Shown in pieces: positions 1-8,766 of a stretch of DNA of 64,000 nt (position 1 is its first letter; each line of letters opens with the position of its first letter). Position numbers and translations under genes: made by a program. The notes beneath the pieces are model-generated. The model ran no database searches. It had not been told where the DNA came from and saw only the letters and a program-made list of their open reading frames with translations. Source of the DNA: Phormidium ambiguum IAM M-71 (GTDB taxonomy: Bacteria > Cyanobacteriota > Cyanobacteriia > Cyanobacteriales > Aerosakkonemataceae). The DNA lies in contig NZ_MRCE01000008.1 in the NCBI RefSeq assembly GCF_001904725.1, positions 62,001 to 126,000 on the forward strand, written 5' to 3'.

Positions 1-41
1 ATCGTTAAAAGATTTAGTGTAGAAATTAGGGATTAATAAAA

Positions 42-770
42 ATGATTAATTTACGTAGTGCATTTTTTACTTTGGCATTATTGAGTTTGGGAGTGGTTTC
101 TGTACCTACAAGTGTTAATGCTTTTACGATCGTCGATCGCACAGGTTTTACTGATACAGAATTCCGAGGACTACTAGATCAAGGGTTGTTTGATGAATTA
201 TTCGTTGCCGAAAGTAGAATTGGTAACAACAGTGGTACAGGCGGCGAACGAGAAATTGGGATTAACCAAGACGTGAATTTAGGTGGTCTTCCAGTAGTTC
301 AAGGTCAGCGGACTTGGCAAAATGGCGGTTGGGTCGATTTTATGTTGGAATACACGGGAAGTTTGGTTAATTACACTGTTGGCGGTCAATTATTCTCGAC
401 TAATGCTTTTAGCGGCCCTGTCACCGATATTTTCCTTCGCACCCGTGCGGCAGATAAGAGTACGATGGCACTGAGCAATTTATTTTTTAACGGAGTGGAA
501 ATTGGTGATTTGTTTTCTTCCGGTTCGGGTGGTAGTGATATAGATTATCTACAAATTAGTAAGATCTCTACACCCTTTACTCTGACTGGTAAATCATTAA
601 TGAGTTGGACGGGTACGCGCCCAAATAATTCCGCACTGGCATATCAAATTAAGGTTGGTACTACTCCACAAGCAGAAAGTGTACCTGAACCTGGTACTGT
701 GGGTGCTTTGTTAGCGGCTGGTGTTTTGTCTGTTGGTTTGAAGAGAAAGCAAAAGGCTGCTCAATCATAA
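42..770 (+). CDS. PEP-CTERM sorting domain protein
   Basis: A 242-residue exported protein of unknown specific function. The N-terminus is a signal peptide (hydrophobic run about residues 8-27, ending near VNA). The C-terminus carries the PEP-CTERM tripartite signal: VPEPGT near residue 215, a hydrophobic helix, then a basic tail with KRKQK. Proteins of this class are recognised by an exosortase-type system and placed at the cell surface or in extracellular polymer. The middle is beta-rich and glycine/serine-rich without a domain I can name. It stands alone; the next gene downstream is unrelated. The class assignment is secure, the role unknown. Confidence 0.9.
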   Translation: MINLRSAFFTLALLSLGVVSVPTSVNAFTIVDRTGFTDTEFRGLLDQGLFDELFVAESRIGNNSGTGGEREIGINQDVNLGGLPVVQGQRTWQNGGWVDFMLEYTGSLVNYTVGGQLFSTNAFSGPVTDIFLRTRAADKSTMALSNLFFNGVEIGDLFSSGSGGSDIDYLQISKISTPFTLTGKSLMSWTGTRPNNSALAYQIKVGTTPQAESVPEPGTVGALLAAGVLSVGLKRKQKAAQS

Positions 771-787
771 TTTAGGTATTAGCTTTT

Positions 788-820
788 AGATCCCCGACTT
801 CTTCGAGAAGTCGGGGATCT
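788..820. repeat. Perfect hairpin repeat, CGACTTCT family
   Basis: Two perfect 15-base arms (788-802 and 806-820) around a 3-base TCG loop, lying between the PEP-CTERM and NFACT genes. There is no T-run after it on the plus strand, so it is more likely a dispersed palindromic repeat than a simple terminator. Relatives with the same core occur at 2815-2847 and 47868-47898. Confidence 0.8.
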
Positions 821-869
821 GGATTCATGAGAAGATAAAAGTAGACCAATTAAAGAAGAATCGACTGTT

Positions 870-2615
870 TTGCAACCCGTTGATTTCACTACACTGACAG
901 CTGCTTGTGATGAGTTAAGGGCTGGCTGGCTACCGTCGCGCTTGGAACAAGTATATCAGCGCGATCGCTTCACCATATCTTTAGCCCTCCGCACTTTGAA
1001 AGGTCGAGGTTGGCTAGATATTTCTTGGCATCCCCAAGCGGCGAGACTTTGTATTGCTACCCCACCACCCAAAGCACCCGATACATTTACTTTTAGTCAA
1101 CAGTTGCGTCATCAACTCGGTGGGTTAGCTTTAATCGCTGTTGCCGAAATTGCGCCTTGGGAAAGGGTTTTAGATTTCCAGTTTGGCAAACGTCCGGGAG
1201 ATCCAGCACTTTGGCATCTTTATGTCGAAATCATGAGTAAGTACAGCAATGTGATTTTGACGGATGCTGACAACATTATTATTACTGCGGCGCACCAAGT
1301 TAACGAACAACAATCGAGTGTGCGCCCGATTTTGACTGGACAACGTTACGAAGTACCGCCTATACTTTCCGATCCAATTCCTAGTTTGAGCGAGTCTCAA
1401 CAGCGTTGGCAAGAACGAGTTAGTTTAATCCCGGAAAAGTTGGGACGTTGTTTGCTGAAAAGTTATCGGGGTTTGAGTTCGGCTTTGGTGCAGTCGATGA
1501 TTCAAGCGGCTGGACTTGACCCTAACCAATCAAGCGATACTTTAACAGAATCGGATTGGTTAAGTTTGTTTCAAAAGTGGCAGGAATGGCTGTTAGTTTT
1601 GGAAAAAAGCCGAGAAGCAGAGAGAAATAAAAGAGATAATTCTTTTATTCCTGGGTGGACGGAACGAGGGTATAGTGTGTTGGGTTGGGGTGTGGTTGAG
1701 TCTGCTGAAGATGTGCATAGTTTGCTCGATCGCTACTATACTAATCAACTAAATCAGCAAGAATTTACCCAACTTCGCCATCAACTAAGTCAAAAACTAA
1801 ATAGTATCCTGGGAAAGCTACGGCAAAAAGCACAAGGTTTTGCACAAAAGTTACAGCAGTCTGACGCAGCGGATCAACACCGTCAACAAGCCGATCTACT
1901 AATGGCTCATTTGCATGAATGGGAACCAGGAATGAAGTCAATTATATTAGCAGATTTTGACACTGGCGAACCCGTAAAAATTGGCTTAGATCCAGAAAAA
2001 AATGCGGTACAAAATGCCCAAGCTTTATACAAAGTTCATCAAAAACTTAAGCGGGCGCGAAATGCAGTTGAGCCATTATTAGCTGAAGTAAATGCAGAGA
2101 TTTATTACTTAGAACAGGTAGAAGCAGCTTTGGCTCAAACTGAGTTTTATGGTAGTTCAGAAGATCTGCAAACTTTAACGGAAATTCGGGAAGAATTAAT
2201 TCAACAAAAATATTTGGAAGACCCAGAATATCGTACTGCTACTAAAGCTGAGTCGGAGTCGCATCCTTACCGATTTCAGACTCCTAGCGGTTTTGAATTG
2301 TTAGTTGGAAGGAATAACCGCCAAAATGATTATCTCACATTTCGGTTAGCCGGAGATTACGACCTTTGGTTCCATACTCAAGAGATTGCTGGTAGTCATG
2401 TTTTGCTGCGTTTAACACCGGGAACTGTGGCGGAGGAAGCGGATTTACAATATGCTGCCGATCTTGCTGCTTACTATAGTCGTTCTCGACAAAGCGATCG
2501 CGTTCCGGTAGTATATACCGAACCGAAACACATTTATAAACCCAAGGGAGCAAAGCCAGGTGTAGCAATTTATAAGCAAGAAAGGATTATTTGGGGTCGT
2601 CCTCAATTAAGGTAG
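870..2615 (+). CDS. NFACT family RNA-binding protein (Rqc2/FbpA homolog)
   Basis: A 581-residue protein of the NFACT family. Family members bind peptidyl-tRNA on obstructed 50S subunits and act in ribosome-associated quality control; older annotations call them fibronectin-binding proteins. Seen here: an NFACT-N type N-terminus (first 200 residues), a long helical coiled-coil middle (about 290-430), and a C-terminal NFACT-R domain (about 470-575) with the motif DLWFHTQEIAGSHVLLR. The start is TTG at 870; the next in-frame ATG is deep inside the N domain, so TTG is preferred. It appears monocistronic, with a terminator at 2763. Confidence 0.9.
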   Translation: MQPVDFTTLTAACDELRAGWLPSRLEQVYQRDRFTISLALRTLKGRGWLDISWHPQAARLCIATPPPKAPDTFTFSQQLRHQLGGLALIAVAEIAPWERVLDFQFGKRPGDPALWHLYVEIMSKYSNVILTDADNIIITAAHQVNEQQSSVRPILTGQRYEVPPILSDPIPSLSESQQRWQERVSLIPEKLGRCLLKSYRGLSSALVQSMIQAAGLDPNQSSDTLTESDWLSLFQKWQEWLLVLEKSREAERNKRDNSFIPGWTERGYSVLGWGVVESAEDVHSLLDRYYTNQLNQQEFTQLRHQLSQKLNSILGKLRQKAQGFAQKLQQSDAADQHRQQADLLMAHLHEWEPGMKSIILADFDTGEPVKIGLDPEKNAVQNAQALYKVHQKLKRARNAVEPLLAEVNAEIYYLEQVEAALAQTEFYGSSEDLQTLTEIREELIQQKYLEDPEYRTATKAESESHPYRFQTPSGFELLVGRNNRQNDYLTFRLAGDYDLWFHTQEIAGSHVLLRLTPGTVAEEADLQYAADLAAYYSRSRQSDRVPVVYTEPKHIYKPKGAKPGVAIYKQERIIWGRPQLR

Positions 2616-2762
2616 TGTAAATACGACAAAATTCAGGATAACTACCGAGATCAAACATCTACCTTTTGTAATATTATAGTTATTAAGAAAGTTTACCCTC
2701 TGCACGAATGGGAACGCGCAGTCGGGATTTCTCTAAATCAACAACAACACATTTTAAATATT

Positions 2763-2788
2763 AGACCAGCCCTCTGAAGTGCTGGTCT
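2763..2788 (+). terminator. Rho-independent terminator after the NFACT gene
   Basis: An 8-bp stem (AGACCAGC at 2763-2770, GCTGGTCT at 2781-2788) with a 10-base loop, followed by a short T-run. It is about 150 bases past the NFACT stop codon. Confidence 0.7.
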
Positions 2789-2814
2789 TTTACCGCTACA
2801 AAAGTATCTAATCT

Positions 2815-2847
2815 AGAACCCCGACATCTTAAAGAAGTCGGGGTTCT
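2815..2847. repeat. Hairpin repeat beside the porin gene
   Basis: Arms AGAACCCCGAC (2815-2825) and GTCGGGGTTCT (2837-2847) enclose a partly pairing centre. It has the same core as the repeat at 788-820. It lies just past the 3' end of the minus-strand porin gene and could end that transcript. Confidence 0.65.
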
Positions 2848-2855
2848 GAATAGCT

Positions 2856-4589
2856 TTAGAAGGAAAAAGTGGTGCGAATTGTACCAATAATAATGTCGCT
2901 GTTATTGCTATTATGATCGGGTGCAGTTAGCCAAATTACTCCAGGGGTAATGGAGATGTTATCGGTTAACTGAAATTGGTAAAAGGCTTCAACGTGAAAA
3001 GAAACATCATCATCATCGCCACCTAAACCAGCCCGAAATAAGTCTGTAGAAAGGCGAGGGCTAGCATCAGCAATTGGTTCTACACCAACTACAATTCCGC
3101 CTAAACTTCCTTTTTTTAACAAATCAGGAAAAGCGAGAGTAATTGCTCCATAGTAAATATCTAAACTACCTCGGTTAAGTTGTCCATCTAATGTGGAAAG
3201 GGTGCGACTATTAATGTAGCCACCCCAACCACCTATGACAAATCCGGGATTTAGTTGCCAAGAAAATCCGGCACCGTAAGCATTACTAGAAACTGGTAAG
3301 TTGTTATTACCTGCAAATGGTTGGAAGGCTTCTAAAGTCGATCGCAAATTAGCAACCCGACTACCAGTAAGTAGAGTCGTATTGTAGGAATTGGCGTAAG
3401 TGAAACCAAATTTGAAACTTTCACTTGGTTGAAATGTTAATTGGGCTAAAGCACCATAAGCGCCATTGAATAAACCTTCTCCTGAAAATGGAGAAGATGC
3501 TGAACCTGAGTCGGCGCGATATCCTAAACTAAGTTCGATACCATCAGTAAATTTGTGCCTAATTCCAATCCCTGAACCTTCTGTTAAGTAATAAATTGGG
3601 GGACGAGTGCCAAAGCGAGACAAAGCACCACTAGCACCATCACCGTCGAAGTAAGGATTTAATGTGTCGGTAAAACCATCTGTACCGCTAGCATTAGCAG
3701 AAATGATTACTTCTGTTCTTTCGCCAATGGGAAAAGTGTAAGATAATTCATCTAAAACTAAGCTATTATCTGCGGTTTCAAAAGGGCCAGCACCAAAGAA
3801 TAAATCGCCTTCTGGTGTAAAAGTGACGCTAGAGAAAGCAGGTAAATTACCTGCTTGAAACCTAGTTAAAAGTGTGTCTTTTCCCGTGAAACTAGTGACA
3901 AAATTCAGTCGAGCACGATAGCCCAAAATTGGTACTCTCTCTAATTTACCTCCAAAAGCATTATCTCCGGTAAAAATAGCAGCAGCGCCAAAAATTACTT
4001 CTCCTTCTAGTTTTGTGGTGGTGGAAAATTGCTGGGCTTCTACTGTGGTAACTCTGGCTTCTAAGTTATCTACTCTGCCGCGTAAACTAGCAATTTCGCT
4101 ACCAAATTCTTCTTGCAATCTTCGCAAGCGATCTAAATCTTCCTTGCTTACACTTTGGGGTAAAGCAGCGATTAATTCTTGAATTCTGTCTAAACAACTG
4201 TTTAATCCAGCGGCAAATTCGTAACGAGTCATGGCCCGATTGCCACGATATGTTCTGTCAGGATATCCTTCAATGCAACCGTATCTTTCTACTAGTGATT
4301 GTAATGCTTGAAATGCCCAGTCTGTTGGTTGAACATCTCGCAGTTGAGAAACTGAGGTTACTTGTTCTTGGGTGGTTTCTTCTGATGAATTTTCGGTTGT
4401 GTATTGGTTGATTTGTTCTAAGGTTGTTTGGGAAAGATTGGATTCGGAATTGCTGTTTTCTGGGGTGGTTGGGGGTGTGGTGGCGATCGCCTCTGCTGCG
4501 GGTTGCGCGATCGCACCTGTGGATAAAGCTAAACTTGCATTCAGCACAGCCGAACCTATTAAGATTTTATTAGAAAATTTTTTCAACAT
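2856..4589 (-). CDS. Iron uptake porin, SLH + OprB-type beta-barrel
   Basis: A 577-residue outer-membrane porin of the cyanobacterial SLH-OprB class, often annotated as iron uptake porin. Seen in order: a signal peptide (residues 1-28, cleavage after AIA), a low-complexity Thr/Ser/Glu linker, one SLH domain (about 80-140, motif DVQPTDWAFQAL and MTRYEFAAGLNSC), a coiled coil (about 140-185), then an OprB-type beta-barrel ending in aromatic-terminated TTFSF. The SLH domain ties such porins to peptidoglycan-linked polymer. The barrel would mediate passive uptake of small solutes or inorganic ions. The gene is divergent from znuA, and the Fur-like palindrome at 4717 lies between the two starts, so shared metal control is possible. 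Confidence 0.9.
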   Translation of the reverse strand: MLKKFSNKILIGSAVLNASLALSTGAIAQPAAEAIATTPPTTPENSNSESNLSQTTLEQINQYTTENSSEETTQEQVTSVSQLRDVQPTDWAFQALQSLVERYGCIEGYPDRTYRGNRAMTRYEFAAGLNSCLDRIQELIAALPQSVSKEDLDRLRRLQEEFGSEIASLRGRVDNLEARVTTVEAQQFSTTTKLEGEVIFGAAAIFTGDNAFGGKLERVPILGYRARLNFVTSFTGKDTLLTRFQAGNLPAFSSVTFTPEGDLFFGAGPFETADNSLVLDELSYTFPIGERTEVIISANASGTDGFTDTLNPYFDGDGASGALSRFGTRPPIYYLTEGSGIGIRHKFTDGIELSLGYRADSGSASSPFSGEGLFNGAYGALAQLTFQPSESFKFGFTYANSYNTTLLTGSRVANLRSTLEAFQPFAGNNNLPVSSNAYGAGFSWQLNPGFVIGGWGGYINSRTLSTLDGQLNRGSLDIYYGAITLAFPDLLKKGSLGGIVVGVEPIADASPRLSTDLFRAGLGGDDDDVSFHVEAFYQFQLTDNISITPGVIWLTAPDHNSNNSDIIIGTIRTTFSF

Positions 4590-4716
4590 TGGTACTTCCT
4601 AATCTCACACCAAATTTAGTTAAGACCTGGATATTATAAGCTTAGTTCTGGACAAATCAAGCTTTTTTTTCAGTTTATTGCCAAATATTAGCAATAATTT
4701 TTGATTGCATTGTCAT

Positions 4717-4733
4717 AGAATGAGTTTCATTCT
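4717..4733. promoter_or_regulatory. Fur/Zur-like palindrome upstream of znuA
   Basis: A perfect 7-bp inverted repeat, AGAATGA-gtt-TCATTCT, followed by TCATTTT. It sits about 70 bases before the znuA start in the divergent porin-znuA spacer. Its A/T-rich, ATGA-containing dyad resembles Fur-family boxes (Fur or Zur). Placement before a zinc-binding protein gene favours Zur. The regulator gene itself is not in the window. Confidence 0.6.
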
Positions 4734-4798
4734 CATTTTAAATATAGTATAATTAGAACGATTCGCAAAAAGCCTACCTTAATCAAAGGAGAAAAGCT

Positions 4799-5773
4799 TT
4801 GGCTTACCCTAAATTGCCAAGATTATTTTTAGGTTTGCTGCTGGGTTTGTTAACTGCTACTGGCTGTAACCAATCAAATTCGGTTTCTCCTCCTGCTTCT
4901 GGAGTAAGTCAAACTACCCCACAACCCCCAAAGTTGAAGGTAGTGACAACGTTTTTGCCGATGTATTGGTTTACTAAGGCGGTGACTGGAGATTTAGCCC
5001 AGGTAGAGATTTTGGTACCTCCGGGTAGTGAGATTCATGATTATCAAACTACGCCAAATGATGTGCAAGCGATCGCCCAAGCCGATGTTTTGGTCAAAAA
5101 TGGTTTAGGCTTAGAGGAATTTTTGAAAAGTACGATCGAAAATGCCCAAAACCCCAAATTAAAACAAATTGAAGCTAGTCAAGGAATTCAACCTTTACAG
5201 CAACTTTCCCCTGTAGTGAAACCAGTGCAAAAAAAAGGTAATGGTCACGATCATGACCATCCCGCAGGTAATCCTCATGTATGGCTAGATCCAGTTTTAG
5301 CAATTAAGCAAGTAGAAAACATTCGGGATGGTTTAATAGCAGCAGATGCAGACAATAAAGATGTTTACCAAGCCAATGCTGCTGCTTATATTCAACAACT
5401 GCAAGCTTTGGATCGACAGTTTCAACAAAGGTTAAAATTATTTAGTAACCAATGTACTTTTATTACTTTTCATGATGCTTTTCCTTATTTAGCTAAGCGG
5501 TATCAGCTAAAGCAAGTCGCAGTGGTAGAAATTCCTGAAGACCAACTTTCTCCAGATGATATTCAAAAAACAATTGCTACAGTAAAAAAGTATAATGTTA
5601 AAGCTTTATTTGGTGAATCAGGAACAGACAATAAATTGTTAAATAGTCTTTCTCAAGATCTGAATTTAACCTTGCGAAGTTTAGATCCTTTGGAAGGGGG
5701 AGACAAAGACCCACAATACTACATTACTGGTATGAAGTCGAATCTTCAAGGTATTGAAGCTGCTTGTCGCTAG
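4799..5773 (+). CDS. znuA: Zinc ABC transporter substrate-binding lipoprotein ZnuA
   Basis: A 324-residue cluster A-I (ZnuA/TroA family) metal-binding protein that captures Zn2+ and delivers it to the ZnuB/ZnuC transporter. Seen: a signal sequence with lipobox LTATGC (Cys about 23), ligand histidines in EIHDY, NPHVW and TFHDAF, an acidic ligand region near FGESGTDNK, and a short His-rich loop (GHDHDH, about residue 149) typical of zinc binders. The start is TTG at 4799 behind a good AAGGAG site; no upstream ATG fits. znuC follows 52 bases later. Manganese is a less likely substrate because of the His loop and SmtA/SmtB neighbours. Confidence 0.92.
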   Translation: MAYPKLPRLFLGLLLGLLTATGCNQSNSVSPPASGVSQTTPQPPKLKVVTTFLPMYWFTKAVTGDLAQVEILVPPGSEIHDYQTTPNDVQAIAQADVLVKNGLGLEEFLKSTIENAQNPKLKQIEASQGIQPLQQLSPVVKPVQKKGNGHDHDHPAGNPHVWLDPVLAIKQVENIRDGLIAADADNKDVYQANAAAYIQQLQALDRQFQQRLKLFSNQCTFITFHDAFPYLAKRYQLKQVAVVEIPEDQLSPDDIQKTIATVKKYNVKALFGESGTDNKLLNSLSQDLNLTLRSLDPLEGGDKDPQYYITGMKSNLQGIEAACR

Positions 5774-5825
5774 CTAAAACCTAGTTGGAAAAATTATGAA
5801 AAGTTTAGTGAGTTGAATTGACAAA

Positions 5826-6596
5826 ATGAATTTAGCAGAAGTCCCGGTTTTAAAGGTGGAAAATTTGACAGTTTACCGGGGCAATTATTTAGCCGTCAGG
5901 GACGTTTCTTTTGAGTTAAAATCGGGAACTGATACAGCGATAATTGGCCCGAATGGTTCGGGTAAAAGTACTTTGGTGCAAGCAATTTTAGATTTGTTGC
6001 CTAAAAGTTCGGGATGTGTGGAAATTTTTGGTCGTCCGTTGAAAAGATTGGGAAGTTGGCGGCATTTTATTGGTTATATTCCCCAGCAATTTATTTTCGA
6101 TCGCAGTTTCCCTATTTCTGTAAGTGAGTTAGTAGGATTAGGTTGGTCAGGAGAAACTAGTTTCCAGCTTTCTCGGGTTTGGGAACGAAATTGGGAGAAG
6201 GAAAAGGCGATCGCAAAAGCTTTACAACGAGTAAATGCCGATCGTCTGCGACAACAAGCGATCGGCACTTTAAGTGGTGGAGAATTAAAACGAGTTTTAC
6301 TTGCTTATTGTTTGGTGAGTCCGCGCAAACTTTTAGTTTTGGATGAAGCTTTCGCCGGAGTAGATATTTCTGGAGAAGCTGATTTTTACTATTTGTTAAA
6401 TGAACTAAAAAATGAACAAGGTTGGACAGTTTTACAAATTTCTCATGATTTAGATATGGTAAATAGTAATTGCGATCAGGTAATTTGTTTAAATCAAACT
6501 GTAGTTTGTTCGGGACAACCAGAAACAATTCTTTCGCCACAAAATCTGTTGGCTACCTACGGGCCAACTTTTAGCCGCTATCAACATCATCATTAA
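5826..6596 (+). CDS. znuC: Zinc ABC transporter ATPase ZnuC
   Basis: A 256-residue ABC ATPase that powers metal import. Seen: Walker A GPNGSGKST (about residue 41), Q-loop YIPQQF, signature LSGGELKR (about 149), Walker B LLVLDEAF and the switch histidine in ISHD. The length is typical of ZnuC/TroB. It ends in a His-rich tail (YQHHH), which might bind metal. It follows znuA in the same direction and faces the minus-strand repressor gene, so the znuB permease gene is separated from it. Confidence 0.92.
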   Translation: MNLAEVPVLKVENLTVYRGNYLAVRDVSFELKSGTDTAIIGPNGSGKSTLVQAILDLLPKSSGCVEIFGRPLKRLGSWRHFIGYIPQQFIFDRSFPISVSELVGLGWSGETSFQLSRVWERNWEKEKAIAKALQRVNADRLRQQAIGTLSGGELKRVLLAYCLVSPRKLLVLDEAFAGVDISGEADFYYLLNELKNEQGWTVLQISHDLDMVNSNCDQVICLNQTVVCSGQPETILSPQNLLATYGPTFSRYQHHH

Positions 6597-6602
6597 TTAA
6601 TA

Positions 6603-7016
6603 TTAACTTTCTTCTTTTTCGTCTAAGTGTTCGGCAACAGCTTGGTAAAGTTCTAAAACATGATGGTCTTGGAGACGATAAAATACATTACGTCCCTGCT
6701 TACGGTAGCTGACTAGTCTCATCGATCGCAAAACTCGCATTTGATGAGAAACTGCTGATTCAGACATTTCTAAAGCTGCTGCTAAATCACAGACACAAAG
6801 TTCCTTTACCGCTAACATTGAAAGAATTCGCAAGCGGTTAGCATCTCCTAAAAGGCTGAAAAATTCTGCCATTCTTTGAGCTTTTTCTGTCAGAATAATT
6901 TGCTTTTGGAGATAATTAACTTCGTCATCTATTGGACAAGGAAAGTCACAAGTTAGTTTTTCGGAATTAGGCAACAATTCGTTTTGTTTTTCATTAAATG
7001 CAGGTTTTATTGTCAT
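6603..7016 (-). CDS. smtB: ArsR/SmtB-family zinc-sensing repressor (SmtB/ZiaR-like)
   Basis: A 137-residue winged-helix metal sensor. The HTH is seen at [12 protein letters not shown] (about 86-97). The full alpha5 zinc site of SmtB is present: D117, H119, H130 and E133 with the right spacing. It also has an alpha3 Cys pair, ELCVCDL (C74, C76), plus N-terminal C23 and C27, as in ZiaR/CadC types. In this family the apo-protein binds DNA and Zn2+ releases it. It is wedged on the opposite strand between znuC (ends 6596) and znuB (starts 7077). Its likely target is the operator at 8187 before smtA; I see no similar dyad in the 60-bp spacer before znuB. Confidence 0.9.
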   Translation of the reverse strand: MTIKPAFNEKQNELLPNSEKLTCDFPCPIDDEVNYLQKQIILTEKAQRMAEFFSLLGDANRLRILSMLAVKELCVCDLAAALEMSESAVSHQMRVLRSMRLVSYRKQGRNVFYRLQDHHVLELYQAVAEHLDEKEES

Positions 7017-7076
7017 TTTTAAATTACAAGTGCTAATTGATTTTAATCTTTTTTTAATTAAAGAGGTCTGAAAGTA

Positions 7077-7955
7077 ATGCTTTGGATTAATTTACTTTCC
7101 TATTACAATCCTAACTTATTAACAGTCAATAATCTCAGCAATTTTCTGCAATTGTTGGAATTTCCGTTTATGCAACGGGCGATCGCTGGTGGTATCTTGA
7201 TGGGATTATTAGGAGGTCTACTCGGTAGTTTTGTAACTCTGCGGCAATTATCTTTTTATAGTCACGCTGTGGGACATTCTGCTTTAGTGGGAATTATTTT
7301 AGGTGTACTCCTTCAGTTGAATCCCACTTGGATGTTGTTGCCGTTTACGCTAATTTTTGGTGTAGTTGTACTTTATTTAATCGATCGAACTGAGTTAGCG
7401 AGTGACACTATTCTCAATGTAGTATTATCAGGAACTTTAGCGATTGGAATTATTCTCAGTAGCTTAATTCGTGGCTACCGAGGTGGTCTGATGAATGTAT
7501 TGTTTGGGGATATTCTGGCGGTTAATCAAATTGATTTGATCTTGACTCTAGTATTACTTGTCGTTAGCGCTATTTATTTGTTATCCACCTTAAAACAGCA
7601 GGTTTTATTAACTCTTAATTTGTCTGTTGCTAAAGTTCAAGGCATACCCGTCCAGCTACATCGTTATTTATTTGTGGTGTTGCTTTCTTTCACTGTGGCT
7701 TTGGCTACGAAAGCGATCGGAATTTTGTTGGTAAATGCGTTTTTGGTAATTCCAGCTGCGATCGCCAAATTACTCAGTCAAAAATTCAGCACTTTTCTCA
7801 CTTTATCAATAATATTAGGTGCTCTCAGCAGCATCCTGGGCATACTTTTCTCTGGTCTGTTTAACTGGCCTTCAGGCCCCAGCATTGTTTTAGTACAATT
7901 TTCCCTATTTTTAGCGGTGGCTGGACTAACTCAGCTGAGAATAGCCATCAAATGA
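7077..7955 (+). CDS. znuB: Zinc ABC transporter permease ZnuB
   Basis: A 292-residue polytopic permease of the ABC-3 family with about eight hydrophobic helices. It forms the membrane channel for Zn2+ driven by ZnuC. Family-like features include [24 protein letters not shown] (two short blocks seen as GSFVTLRQ and SHAVGHSA) in the first third and the conserved [17 protein letters not shown] stretch late. It is transcribed divergently from the smtB-like gene, with only 60 bp between starts, so it probably has its own promoter apart from znuA-znuC. Confidence 0.92.
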   Translation: MLWINLLSYYNPNLLTVNNLSNFLQLLEFPFMQRAIAGGILMGLLGGLLGSFVTLRQLSFYSHAVGHSALVGIILGVLLQLNPTWMLLPFTLIFGVVVLYLIDRTELASDTILNVVLSGTLAIGIILSSLIRGYRGGLMNVLFGDILAVNQIDLILTLVLLVVSAIYLLSTLKQQVLLTLNLSVAKVQGIPVQLHRYLFVVLLSFTVALATKAIGILLVNAFLVIPAAIAKLLSQKFSTFLTLSIILGALSSILGILFSGLFNWPSGPSIVLVQFSLFLAVAGLTQLRIAIK

Positions 7956-7986
7956 TACTGCTGAGATCCTAAAATACTGACTTTAC

Positions 7987-8151
7987 TTAATTACAGCCAC
8001 AGCCTTGATGACCACACCCTTTTCCTTCCGGGTGTCCGTTGGCACAGGCTTCGCTGCAATAGTACTTGTCATCTTTTTGAATCGCATCACCAATGGAAAC
8101 TACACAGAGGCAAGATTCACAAGCGCATTTCATGGTGGTGACAGTAGCCAT
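7987..8151 (-). CDS. smtA: Bacterial metallothionein SmtA
   Basis: A 54-residue Cys-rich protein. Nine cysteines occur at 9, 11, 14, 16, 32, 36, 46, 51 and 53, with His40 and His48, matching the pattern of the Synechococcus SmtA zinc metallothionein (CACESCLC, YYCSEACANGH, GCGHQGCGC). SmtA-type proteins bind a Zn4 cluster in the cytoplasm and buffer excess zinc. The ATG at 8151 follows GATGAGG and the SmtB-like operator, so zinc induction through the nearby repressor is expected. It is convergent with znuB. Confidence 0.95.
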   Translation of the reverse strand: MATVTTMKCACESCLCVVSIGDAIQKDDKYYCSEACANGHPEGKGCGHQGCGCN

Positions 8152-8186
8152 AGTTATTTCCTCATCAGTTCTTTTTAAATTTTAAT

Positions 8187-8210
8187 ATATGAACAATTAT
8201 TCAGATATTC
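8187..8210 (-). promoter_or_regulatory. SmtB-type operator of smtA
   Basis: The core TGAACA-at-TATTCA lies inside ATATGAACA...TATTCAGATATT, about 36 bases before the smtA start. This is the well-known layout of ArsR/SmtB 12-2-12 operators and closely resembles the Synechococcus smt site as I recall it. It overlaps the likely -35/-10 region of smtA (TATATTAAAAT on the minus strand). Confidence 0.85.
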
Positions 8211-8331
8211 CTCTTCATAAATCTTCAAAAAAATATCCATCAACTTTTTCTGACTAAAGACTTGCTAAAATCTCATTTGGTCTGTTATATTAATTAAGCG
8301 TCAAAAACAAGCAAAAACGCAAAAACAGTCC

Positions 8332-8408
<77 letters not shown>

Positions 8409-8411
8409 ATA

Positions 8412-8443
8412 AAACCCTTACATCTCATACGGTGTAAGGGTTT
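8412..8443 (+). terminator. Terminator hairpin after tRNA-Phe (element copy)
   Basis: An 11-bp perfect stem (AAACCCTTACA / TGTAAGGGTTT) with a 10-base loop, TCTCATACGG. The partner hairpin at 27644 has the same stem but the reverse-complement loop. Confidence 0.8.
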
Positions 8444-8544
8444 CAAGGTTTTCAAGCCTTTGCGCTGCGGTTGGCGATCGTTTTTGGTTTGAGGTGTTTG
8501 AGGTGCGGTTGAGGTGCGGTTGATGGTCAACCGCTTAATTATTC

Positions 8545-8766
8545 CTAACCATCAATTTCTATTTCACTAGCGATATAGGCTGTGAAGTGAATCAATGCTT
8601 CAATCGGTGATTGAAAATATTTATTCCGCAATCTAACGTCAATCGCGTAGTAACGCCAATACCAACCTTTGTCTTCTTTGTCAAAATCAATTATTAATCC
8701 TTCTATCCATTGCTCGCAATATTTATTAATTTCTGCATGGATGGATTGATCGTTGTTTTTAGTCAT
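8545..8766 (-). CDS. Small hypothetical protein, last gene of the integrase operon
   Basis: 73 residues, acidic, with tryptophan/tyrosine-rich WYWRYYAIDVRLRNKYF in the middle. No family recognised. Its ATG overlaps the integrase stop (ATGA), so it is translationally coupled and probably the last gene of the left-arm transcript. The position next to an integrase might suggest an excision-type accessory, but it has no clear winged-helix or Xis signature. Confidence 0.6.
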   Translation of the reverse strand: MTKNNDQSIHAEINKYCEQWIEGLIIDFDKEDKGWYWRYYAIDVRLRNKYFQSPIEALIHFTAYIASEIEIDG

